From DATDWC01 sp035289805 (GTDB taxonomy: Bacteria > Patescibacteriota > Gracilibacteria > Peribacterales > Peribacteraceae), in contig DATDWC010000047.1 in NCBI GenBank assembly GCA_035289805.1, positions 1 to 5,557 on the forward strand: 5,557 nucleotides of DNA, read 5' to 3'. Below are positions 1-4,862 of this stretch, one piece after another. The notes under the pieces are model-generated. The model made no database searches. It saw only the letters and a list, made by a program, of their open reading frames with translations, and was not told where the DNA came from. How positions within the stretch are numbered: the stretch's first letter is position 1; every line of letters starts with the position of its first letter. The position numbers and the translations under genes were made by a program.

Positions 1-666
1 ACCTATGCTCCAGGGGATCAATAGCCAGAGTCCCAACTGATTCGGTCCCGAAAATGTTGATTGAATTCTGCGGATTCCTGTTCCTGATACCTGCTGAAAC
101 GCGGCGAGTGGAGATCCCGGCGCGTAAAGCGAGTGCGCATCGCTGTAGCCGAGAGCCGTGAAAAAATTTTGGGGAAGAAAAAATGCAATGATGCCGTAAA
201 GAGAAATAATGCCTCCCACAACGAGCAGTGCGGGAAATATCTTTTTTGCGAGAAAATCCTCGTCCCATGGAAGCGTCGAAAAGACTGCGAAAAGGATGAG
301 AGGGACGAAGAGATATTTGAAACCGTAGACGAACGAAGTGGAAAGAGGAAAGTGGAAAGAGGAAAGTGGAAGAGCAAATGCGATGAATAAGAGAGCAAGT
401 ACCAATCCTTTTTCAAAAGAGATTCTCCACTTCCATCGTTCACCGTGAAAAATTCTTGCAATGATCTTCCGATCGCTCTGAAAAAGTTCAAGAATGGCAA
501 TGACGAAGATCAATGCCATCAGAGCTTCCTTCCAAAGCGCAAGGAGTGAATGAGGAGGGTGACCGGACCCAAGGAGAATTTTCGTTCCAAACGTCACAAG
601 GAGCGCGTGAAACGGGAGGAGAATAAAGAGAAGGAAAACAAGATAGTGGCGGAGTTTTATCAGCAC
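1..666 (-). CDS. O-antigen ligase/polymerase-like polytopic membrane protein, 3' end cut off by the window edge
   Basis: An uninterrupted minus-strand reading frame runs from GTG at 664-666 to the left edge (222 codons, no stop). Reading it gives about five hydrophobic spans, for example YLVFLLFILLPFHALLV near residues 7-23, ALMALIFVIAILEL near 47-60, GLVLALLFIAFALPLS near 86-101, FKYLFVPLILFAVF near 115-128 and a Gly/Ile-rich span near 144-160. The last visible part reads RRIQSTFSGPNQLGLWLLIPW, which matches the start of the Wzy_C/O-antigen-ligase domain (Arg, then a Gly-Pro-Asn turn, then a new membrane span). Members act in the cytoplasmic membrane, polymerising or ligating lipid-linked glycans. 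The GTG start is preferred because the first ATG in frame (about residue 49) would delete the first span. No Shine-Dalgarno is present, and a TATACT box ends six bases before GTG. The upstream epimerase supports a glycan role. Ligase versus polymerase cannot be decided without the C-terminus. Confidence 0.8.
   Translation of the reverse strand, partial: MLIKLRHYLVFLLFILLPFHALLVTFGTKILLGSGHPPHSLLALWKEALMALIFVIAILELFQSDRKIIARIFHGERWKWRISFEKGLVLALLFIAFALPLSSFHFPLSTSFVYGFKYLFVPLILFAVFSTLPWDEDFLAKKIFPALLVVGGIISLYGIIAFFLPQNFFTALGYSDAHSLYAPGSPLAAFQQVSGTGIRRIQSTFSGPNQLGLWLLIPWSIG
338..374. repeat. 14-bp tandem repeat, about 2.6 copies, inside the membrane-protein gene
   Basis: On the plus strand the unit GTGGAAAGAGGAAA occupies 338-351 and is repeated exactly at 352-365. 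A decayed partial third copy, GTGGAAGAG, follows from 366. It lies in coding sequence and encodes the Ser/Phe/Pro/Leu-rich loop (SSFHFPLSTSF) between two predicted membrane spans. Fourteen is not a multiple of three, so gain or loss of one unit would shift the reading frame. Confidence 0.7.
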
Positions 667-678
667 GTGAGCAGTATA
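664..678 (-). promoter_or_regulatory. Possible leaderless promoter of the O-antigen-ligase-like gene
   Basis: On the minus strand TATACT (678-673) is followed by exactly six bases (GCTCAC) and then the GTG start codon. With usual -10 spacing, transcription would begin at the G of GTG, giving an mRNA with no leader. The -35 region would lie in the tail of the upstream 83-residue gene, but no good TTGACA match is seen there. The gap between the two genes is only 23 bp. The same six-base spacing at two other genes in this window raises confidence above chance. Confidence 0.4.
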
Positions 679-689
679 CCCACTCCGAA

Positions 690-941
690 CTACGGTTGAG
701 ATGCAACCCACCCTTTTTTGAAGTTCTTTCCACACACTTCTTCAAGTGTTTTTTCAGAGGGAATATAATCGCACATTTGAAAACTGCACAGCTGCCCCGT
801 TCTTTGCTCACATTCTTCTTGAGAAGCAAAAACAGCTTGCTCTTGCTGAGGAAGAATTTGATTCTTCATAAGAAGAAAACCAACGGCTACACCAACAATA
901 AGAACTGTGATAATGCCGATAATCAAGTTCCTTTGATTCAT
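690..941 (-). CDS. Small membrane-anchored protein with four cysteines, function unknown
   Basis: The protein has 83 residues. Residues 5-25 (NLIIGIITVLIVGVAVGFLLM) form one strong hydrophobic helix after a short N-terminus with Arg4, so it is an uncleaved signal anchor with the C-terminal part outside. The outer part holds four cysteines at 44, 52, 57 and 70 (QEECEQRTGQLC, then MCDYIP, then EVCGKNFKKGW), spaced as if for two disulphides or a small metal site. I recall similar one-helix, four-Cys proteins among CPR hypotheticals but cannot name a family. It sits 65 bp after the epimerase and 23 bp before the membrane glycan gene on the same strand. Its own extended -10 promoter (975-983) supports independent expression. 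Upstream of ATG only a weak AGG is seen. An overlapping plus-strand reading frame at 696-950 has no promoter or recognisable protein features. Confidence 0.72.
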   Translation of the reverse strand: MNQRNLIIGIITVLIVGVAVGFLLMKNQILPQQEQAVFASQEECEQRTGQLCSFQMCDYIPSEKTLEEVCGKNFKKGWVASQP

Positions 942-974
942 AAAACCTGAAATGGGTATCTTCCAATCTTCCCA

Positions 975-983
975 ATTATAGCA
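975..983 (-). promoter_or_regulatory. Extended -10 promoter for the 83-residue membrane protein
   Basis: The minus strand reads TGCTATAAT (983-975), a perfect extended -10 element. Transcription is predicted to start near G968, leaving a leader of about 27 bases before ATG at 941. The -35 position falls at the 3' end of the epimerase gene and shows no good match, as is usual for extended -10 promoters. It probably also serves the downstream O-antigen-ligase-like gene. Confidence 0.6.
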
Positions 984-1006
984 GAATCCGGTAAAACCAC
1001 CTTAAC

Positions 1007-2416
1007 TCACATTAACCCCAATCTTCCCTCCTCCGTTCTATAAACCTCTTCCTTCTGGAGAATTTTGAGGATCAGATCAATGGATTTTTTGCTCACATCT
1101 TTGCCATAGAGTTTCGGTGCGTTCTGCATTTCCTCGCTGCTCCATGCATAATCGATGATGTTCCGGATTGCGATCGAGCTCACAGGGGGTGCGATCAGAT
1201 TTCCTCCGGCGATGATGGATTCGGAGCGATCGGAGCCAAAGCGCAACGTGACGCAGGGAATCCCCATCACGTTCATCTCCTCCTGCATCGAGCCGCTATC
1301 TGTTGCGCACACTGCAGCTCTGCTCATTGCTGCAATCACATCCACGTATTCTGGCCACACATCGGAGAGGATGAAGTTGGGGTATTGCTTTGCAAGTGCC
1401 ACGACTTCCGCAGTGAGATTGAATCGCTCAAATGCTTTCTTGGTTTGAATCATATTGATGAGGAGAACTTTCCTCCCCTCCTCGATCAACATTTTCATCG
1501 CGCCATAGATCGCCATAAATCGCTTCTGATCGATGCAGTTCTCACGTCGGTGGATGCAGAAGCGGACAAAGTCTCCATCTGCAAGCTCCGGGTAACGCTG
1601 AAACACTGTGGATTGATCCATGCGGTTCATCGCTTCCTCCGTTGCATCCGAAACAGAATTCCCAACAACGAAGATGCGATCTTCCGGGAATCCTTCGGAA
1701 AGCATAAATTCCCGATCGAGTTCCACAGGGGCAAGATGAATCCCCGTAGCGCACTCAGAGCAGCGCGTATTGAACTGCTCGGGGTAGGGCTCCAGTGAGC
1801 CTCTCATCCAGTTCTTGCGATCCATGAGATATTTTCGCCACAAGTCACAACCGTTCTGTTCGAGCGAGGCAGCGAAGCTGCCGAGTCGAGAACCCCACCG
1901 TACCGAATTTTCCGAAGAGCTTCTCGACTCGGCGCCTGCTGGCGCCTCGCTCGAAGAAAACAAATTAAAATCCGGCGTCAAAGTTCGAATACCCGCTTCC
2001 ACATGGACAGAAGCGAATTGATGGCAGTACCCAGCATTGCTTGCAGCCATGGCAGTGGTGGTATCGCCATGCACATAGGGAATCACAATCTTTCCACGAG
2101 CTTTGAGCTCGGCGATGAGGTGACCAAGTCGCCCAATGATCTGGCTTACAACCTCGTGCATCTCTCCACGCACGTTCAAATTGAAATCAGGCTCAACGCC
2201 AAACTCTTTGAGCATCCCTCCACTCAAGTTCTCATCGTAGTGCTGTCCGGTATGCCCGAGGATAACGAGAGCATCTCTCTTTTTGAGCTCCTTATAGAGC
2301 GGAATCTGCTTGATGATATCGGGTTTCGTGGCGATCAGGATCAGGTGCACATGCCGATCGGCATGATCGGCACAGGTATCGTAGAATGCCTTTGATCGAT
2401 ACGTTACCTCGTCCAT
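1007..2416 (-). CDS. wecB: UDP-N-acetylglucosamine 2-epimerase (non-hydrolysing), with an in-frame palindromic insertion
   Basis: This cytoplasmic enzyme interconverts UDP-GlcNAc and UDP-ManNAc for surface polysaccharides. Visible family motifs, in order, are ATKPDIIKQIPLYKEL (29-44, the N-terminal Rossmann motif usually written as TRPE.IK..P), GHTGQHYDE (54-62), VHGDTTT with Asp118, HVEAGIRT with Glu140, APVELDREFMLSEGF (229-243), VGNSVSDAT (251-259), HRREN with His289, and TDSGSMQEE (372-380). These cover the acid/base and UDP-binding positions of the WecB fold. The 469 residues exceed the usual 370-390. Part of the excess is a family-variant segment (RKYLMDRKNWMRGSLEPYPEQFNTR, 194-218) that I recall from archaeal/CPR relatives. 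The rest is residues about 152-188, encoded by the palindrome at 1853-1961 and low in complexity (Ser, Ala, Glu, Gly). The frame survives the insertion and the catalytic motifs are intact, so the enzyme could be active if the loop is tolerated. ATG at 2416 has no Shine-Dalgarno. Confidence 0.93.
   Translation of the reverse strand: MDEVTYRSKAFYDTCADHADRHVHLILIATKPDIIKQIPLYKELKKRDALVILGHTGQHYDENLSGGMLKEFGVEPDFNLNVRGEMHEVVSQIIGRLGHLIAELKARGKIVIPYVHGDTTTAMAASNAGYCHQFASVHVEAGIRTLTPDFNLFSSSEAPAGAESRSSSENSVRWGSRLGSFAASLEQNGCDLWRKYLMDRKNWMRGSLEPYPEQFNTRCSECATGIHLAPVELDREFMLSEGFPEDRIFVVGNSVSDATEEAMNRMDQSTVFQRYPELADGDFVRFCIHRRENCIDQKRFMAIYGAMKMLIEEGRKVLLINMIQTKKAFERFNLTAEVVALAKQYPNFILSDVWPEYVDVIAAMSRAAVCATDSGSMQEEMNVMGIPCVTLRFGSDRSESIIAGGNLIAPPVSSIAIRNIIDYAWSSEEMQNAPKLYGKDVSKKSIDLILKILQKEEVYRTEEGRLGLM
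1853..1961. repeat. Nested palindromic element inserted in frame in the epimerase gene
   Basis: Two inverted half-elements flank a 28-bp centre (1893-1920). The outer arms TTCGAGCGAGGC (1859-1870) and GCCTCGCTCGAA (1944-1955) pair perfectly over 12 bp, and with two mismatches the pairing extends to 1853-1870/1944-1961. The inner arms GCCGAGTCGAGAA (1880-1892) and TTCTCGACTCGGC (1921-1933) pair over 13 bp. Each half also folds alone: GGCAGC-GAA-GCTGCC (1868-1882) and GGCGCC-TGCT-GGCGCC (1931-1946). The whole could form one long imperfect hairpin or a cruciform with two small stem-loops. It is open in the epimerase frame and encodes about residues 152-188. The layout resembles paired inverted REPs (BIMEs) and, through its translation inside a gene, Rickettsia palindromic elements. 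No second copy was found in the window. Confidence 0.85.
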
Positions 2417-2428
2417 GGAAGAAGAATA
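2414..2428 (-). promoter_or_regulatory. Possible leaderless promoter of the epimerase gene
   Basis: On the minus strand TATTCT (2428-2423) is followed by exactly six bases (TCTTCC) and then ATG. Transcription would therefore start at the A of the start codon. The bases before ATG are pyrimidine-rich and contain no Shine-Dalgarno. A weak -35 candidate, GTGAAC, lies 17 bp upstream. The hexamer itself is only a fair -10 match, so support comes mainly from the repeated spacing. Confidence 0.35.
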
Positions 2429-2453
2429 GCGGAGATAAGGGATCCGTTCACGC

Positions 2454-2480
2454 TTGAATCGTCAAATAGAAGAGAATAAT
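2454..2480 (+). promoter_or_regulatory. Possible promoter of the 116-residue plus-strand gene
   Basis: TTGAAT (2454-2459) and AATAAT (2475-2480) lie 15 bp apart, slightly closer than ideal. Transcription would begin near 2487, two bases before ATG at 2489, again an almost leaderless mRNA. It faces away from the epimerase promoter within a 72-bp gap. Confidence 0.35.
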
Positions 2481-2488
2481 TTCTCATC

Positions 2489-2839
2489 ATGCGACTGGAA
2501 CTCAACCTCGAAGGAATCTTAGTGAATGCAGATGAGCTCAATAGGTTTATTCGGAGTCGCCTATCAAATTTCACTGAGCAACAGATTCAAACAATTATTG
2601 CTTTTGGACGCGGCCGCTTCATGGCAGATCTTTTCTGCGAACGCATGGGTCATATCTTCCAGAAAATTGGAAAAAATCACATCTCGATTGAAGGGGATGC
2701 TGATGGAACTTTTAGAGCCGCAGGAACTCGCGATGCAATTCAAAAGCTCTTTCTTCTCATGGAAGAGCATCAATGGGGAACATTCTCGGAAAAGAATCTC
2801 GATACATACCCCCATCTTCCATCATCCAGATTCGGATGA
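2489..2839 (+). CDS. Hypothetical 116-residue soluble protein
   Basis: I do not recognise the family. The sequence looks like a real folded protein: it opens with an alternating strand (MRLELNLEGILVN), followed by a probable helix (ADELNRFIRSRL), a Gln/Ile-rich helix (EQQIQTIIAFGRGRFMADLFCERMG, about 30-54), a charged beta segment (HISIEGDADGTFRAAG) and a helix (RDAIQKLFLLMEEH). There is no signal peptide or membrane span. It is the only gene that fits 2417-2842. It is divergent from the epimerase and its TGA lies 3 bp from the 3' end of gpmI. No Shine-Dalgarno lies within reach of ATG, though a TTGAAT/AATAAT promoter would start transcription two bases ahead of it. Competing frames here lack these features. 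Function is unknown. Confidence 0.6.
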   Translation: MRLELNLEGILVNADELNRFIRSRLSNFTEQQIQTIIAFGRGRFMADLFCERMGHIFQKIGKNHISIEGDADGTFRAAGTRDAIQKLFLLMEEHQWGTFSEKNLDTYPHLPSSRFG

Positions 2840-2842
2840 TCA

Positions 2843-4351
2843 TCAGTGCATCTCCTTCGGTACCGGGATCCCCATCATCTTAAGCACCAGTGGCGCCACA
2901 TCCTTAAGACCCGTAAGAGTTTTGAGCTGCTCCGAGGAAGTGATAATTGGCGAATGGACGAAAGTCTGCACCTTGTTCGTTGTGTGGCTTGGACAAATTT
3001 TTTCGGTCCCCGGGTAATACATCTCCTCGGCGTTTCCGTGATCTGCGGTGATAATCCAGTCATATCCTTCCTCCTGGAGAACGGGGAGTAAGCGACGAAG
3101 ATTCCGGTCCACTGCTTCGCAGGCAACGATCGCTGCATCGATCCTGCCGCCATGCCCTACAACATCCGGATTTGCGAAGTTCACAACGATCAAATCCTTC
3201 TCTCCCTTCTTCGCCTCCTTAATCACAGCATCACATACATCGTTTGCAGCCATATCCGGCGCATCTGCCATGTTTGGGACATCAGGAGTTCGTACATGAA
3301 TGTGTTCTTCGCCGGGGAACGGATCCATACGCTGTTGATTGAAGAAGTATGTGACATGCACATACTTCTCCGTTTCCGAGATTCTCGCTTGTTTTTTTCC
3401 TGCATTCGAAACAACTTCGCCAAGGCTATTCACCGCAGAGATTGGTGGGAAGGCAATCGGGAGATGTTCCGAGTATGGTCCCATACAGACTACGTCTTTG
3501 ATGCGTACAGGACGTTTGAATTTTTCGAATTTTTCATCCGCAAGTGCGCTCACAATCTGGAGCATGCGATCTTTACGGAAATTAATGACGACAACCACAT
3601 CATCTTCTCGCATCGGTTGGTACTGCGACGAAATGAGTGGGCGAATGTAGAGATCGGTTTTCTCGCTCTTTGGCGCCTCTGCATACCAGGCTTTTACACC
3701 GTCGCAGAAATTATCGGAGAGTTCTCCTTTCCCTTGCGTGAGGAGCTCGTAGGTCGTCTTTGTGCGCGTATCGAACCGAAGATCACGATCCATCGCAAAC
3801 CAACGCCCGATGAGTGATGCGAGAGTGCCGAGAGCTAGCTTCGATATTTCCACCTTCAGAAGATCAAAATCCACACAGAAGTGTTGCTCGGGAACATCGC
3901 GCCCATCGGTAAAAAGATGGAGCAGTACTTTTTTTACACCACGATCTTTCGCAAGCTTCAGCATCGCATGCCAGTGCTCTGTGGAGCCATGAACGTTACC
4001 CGTGGAGTAAATACCCATGAAGTGCAGTGGCACATCTTTTTTTTGGGCCCGATCGCATGCACCCACAAGCACCTCATTTTTGAAGAACTCTCCCGATCGA
4101 ATAGCACGATTGATTTCTTCCAGGGGCTGCCACACCACTCTCCCTGCACTAATCGTCATGTGTCCCGGTTCCGATGCCCCCTGCTGCCCCTTGGGGAGTC
4201 CTACCGCATTCTCCGCAGCATCCATGAGGCAGTTCGGTGTGATCTCCTCAATCTTTTTGAGAGTTGGCATATCGGCAAGCATTCGTGCGTTCCCGGGACC
4301 TGGAGGAGCAACCCCGAAGCCATCGATAATGATGAGGCAGACTTTTGTCAT
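2843..4351 (-). CDS. gpmI: 2,3-bisphosphoglycerate-independent phosphoglycerate mutase
   Basis: This cytoplasmic glycolytic enzyme interconverts 3- and 2-phosphoglycerate through a phosphoserine intermediate and two metal ions (usually Mn). The 502 residues match the family's usual 500-515. The metal and substrate residues can be placed: Asp10 (IIIDGFG), the nucleophile Ser60 in GASEPGH, His121 (VHGSTEHW), Arg151-Asp152 (TDGRDV), Arg183 and Arg189 (GRWFAMDRD), Arg259 and Arg262 (FRKDR), Lys329 (ETEKYVHVTYFF), Asp396 and His400 (NPDVVGHGG), Asp437 and His438 (TADHGN) and His456 (SHTTN). The set appears complete, so an active enzyme is expected. The nucleophile motif is unusual: the family norm is GNSEVGH. 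ATG overlaps the hicA stop (ATGA), and no separate promoter is seen inside hicA, so expression probably depends on the hicBA transcript and translational coupling. The gene ends 3 bp from the convergent 116-residue gene. Confidence 0.95.
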   Translation of the reverse strand: MTKVCLIIIDGFGVAPPGPGNARMLADMPTLKKIEEITPNCLMDAAENAVGLPKGQQGASEPGHMTISAGRVVWQPLEEINRAIRSGEFFKNEVLVGACDRAQKKDVPLHFMGIYSTGNVHGSTEHWHAMLKLAKDRGVKKVLLHLFTDGRDVPEQHFCVDFDLLKVEISKLALGTLASLIGRWFAMDRDLRFDTRTKTTYELLTQGKGELSDNFCDGVKAWYAEAPKSEKTDLYIRPLISSQYQPMREDDVVVVINFRKDRMLQIVSALADEKFEKFKRPVRIKDVVCMGPYSEHLPIAFPPISAVNSLGEVVSNAGKKQARISETEKYVHVTYFFNQQRMDPFPGEEHIHVRTPDVPNMADAPDMAANDVCDAVIKEAKKGEKDLIVVNFANPDVVGHGGRIDAAIVACEAVDRNLRRLLPVLQEEGYDWIITADHGNAEEMYYPGTEKICPSHTTNKVQTFVHSPIITSSEQLKTLTGLKDVAPLVLKMMGIPVPKEMH

Positions 4352-4578
4352 AGAAGGTTTCGGAATTCTTCTTCACTCATCTTCACAGCCTTCAGGATTT
4401 TAAGCACGAGCCACGGTCTCATATCCTTGCCCACATGCACTGCCACGGTAATTCTCTGTCTGGTAACAGAGTGCTCCAATTGATGATGCGAACCACGCAC
4501 ATAGAGAACGACCCATCCTGCTTTCGTCAGCACGCGTACGATATCTTTTCCTTTCACTGCCGGAAATTTATGCATCAT
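4348..4578 (-). CDS. hicA: HicA-family mRNA interferase-like toxin
   Basis: The 76-residue protein matches the HicA/YcfA dsRBD-like fold: KGKDIVRVLTKAGW (9-22) is the first helix, YVRGSHHQLEH (26-36) carries the catalytic His in the GSH motif (His31), ITVAVHVGKDM (43-53) is the conserved strand and His-Gly-Lys turn, and VLKILKAVKMSEEEFRNLL (58-76) is the closing helix. HicA proteins cleave mRNA and are held inactive by HicB. The start ATG overlaps the hicB stop (ATGA); a second ATG follows immediately, so the first residue is uncertain. The gene's own stop overlaps the gpmI start. Presence of the active-site His suggests the toxin could be functional. Many chromosomal HicA-like proteins, however, have no tested toxicity. 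Confidence 0.88.
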   Translation of the reverse strand: MMHKFPAVKGKDIVRVLTKAGWVVLYVRGSHHQLEHSVTRQRITVAVHVGKDMRPWLVLKILKAVKMSEEEFRNLL

Positions 4579-4811
4579 GCGGCAATTGTATCAGGCAGTA
4601 CCACCTGCACCATCACCACACGCACATCTGGATCTCTCTTTTCCGAGAGAGCGCATCCTTCCAGATGACAGAGAATTGCCTCCTCAGCATTCTTCAGTGC
4701 CTCTTCCTCCGTATCACCTTCCGTGAAAATCGGAAGAGCAGGGGAAGTAACGCAAAAACCACCTTCCTCCGCGGGATGTAATTCGACGGGATACTGGAGA
4801 ACTGTAGGCAT
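4575..4811 (-). CDS. hicB: HicB-family antitoxin-like protein, short form
   Basis: The 78-residue protein shows the HicB partial RNase-H-like fold: QYPVELHPAEEGGFCVTSPALPIFTEGDTEEEALKNAEEAI spans residues 6-46, with the typical Pro-x-Leu-Pro segment, a Gly-Asp-Thr turn and an EEAL helix. It would bind and block the adjacent HicA. The frame is open further upstream to 4943, but I choose ATG at 4809-4811. The family homology begins there, and a perfect extended -10 box lies six bases ahead; the extra upstream residues would overlap the divergent gene and its promoter. The protein ends soon after the core (VRVVMVQVVLPDTIAA), so the C-terminal ribbon-helix-helix or HTH DNA-binding domain of many HicB proteins is absent. 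Gene order is antitoxin first. The stop overlaps the hicA start. Confidence 0.87.
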   Translation of the reverse strand: MPTVLQYPVELHPAEEGGFCVTSPALPIFTEGDTEEEALKNAEEAILCHLEGCALSEKRDPDVRVVMVQVVLPDTIAA

Positions 4812-4817
4812 AGTTTC

Positions 4818-4826
4818 ATTATACCA
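4818..4826 (-). promoter_or_regulatory. Leaderless extended -10 promoter of hicB-hicA-gpmI
   Basis: The minus strand reads TGGTATAAT (4826-4818), then exactly six bases (GAAACT), then the hicB ATG. This is the clearest case in the window of a promoter whose predicted +1 is the A of the start codon. No Shine-Dalgarno could fit between the -10 box and ATG. The -35 position overlaps the opposing promoter and shows no TTGACA match. Confidence 0.65.
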
Positions 4827-4847
4827 CAATAAACTTCCCTTCACCTG

Positions 4848-4853
4848 TATAAT
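4848..4853 (+). promoter_or_regulatory. -10 box of the plus-strand gene at 4863
   Basis: TATAAT (4848-4853) is followed by nine bases before ATG at 4863, so transcription should begin near 4860 and leave a leader of about three bases. Together with the hicB promoter it forms a mirror pair: ATTATAC (4818-4824) and GTATAAT (4847-4853) are perfect inverted repeats. Each -10 box lies within the upstream region of the other promoter, so the two probably compete for polymerase. Confidence 0.55.
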
Positions 4854-4862
4854 TATTCTCCT

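Noticed and set aside
18..500. Minus-strand 160-residue reading frame rich in Ser, Phe and Arg
   Set aside because: It overlaps, in another frame, the longer open frame 666-1, which gives clean membrane spans and a Wzy_C signature. The Ser/Phe/Arg composition is typical of a shadow of such a gene.
1853..1961. The palindrome as an intrinsic terminator, an integron attC site or an insertion-sequence end
   Set aside because: It has no U-tract and lies in mid-gene with an open frame through it. It lacks the attC core-site sequences (GTTRRRY/RYYYAAC) at proper places, and no transposase or matching terminal repeats are present.
2821..2840. Hairpin at the convergent stops of the 116-residue gene and gpmI as a terminator
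   Set aside because: The 7-bp stem is AT-rich and neither strand has a T-run after it, so intrinsic termination is not supported.
3152..3817. Plus-strand 221-residue frame, and the similar 200-residue frame at 3881-4483
   Set aside because: Both lie antisense to gpmI, whose motifs and full length are unmistakable. Neither shows a recognisable domain, a promoter or a ribosome binding site.
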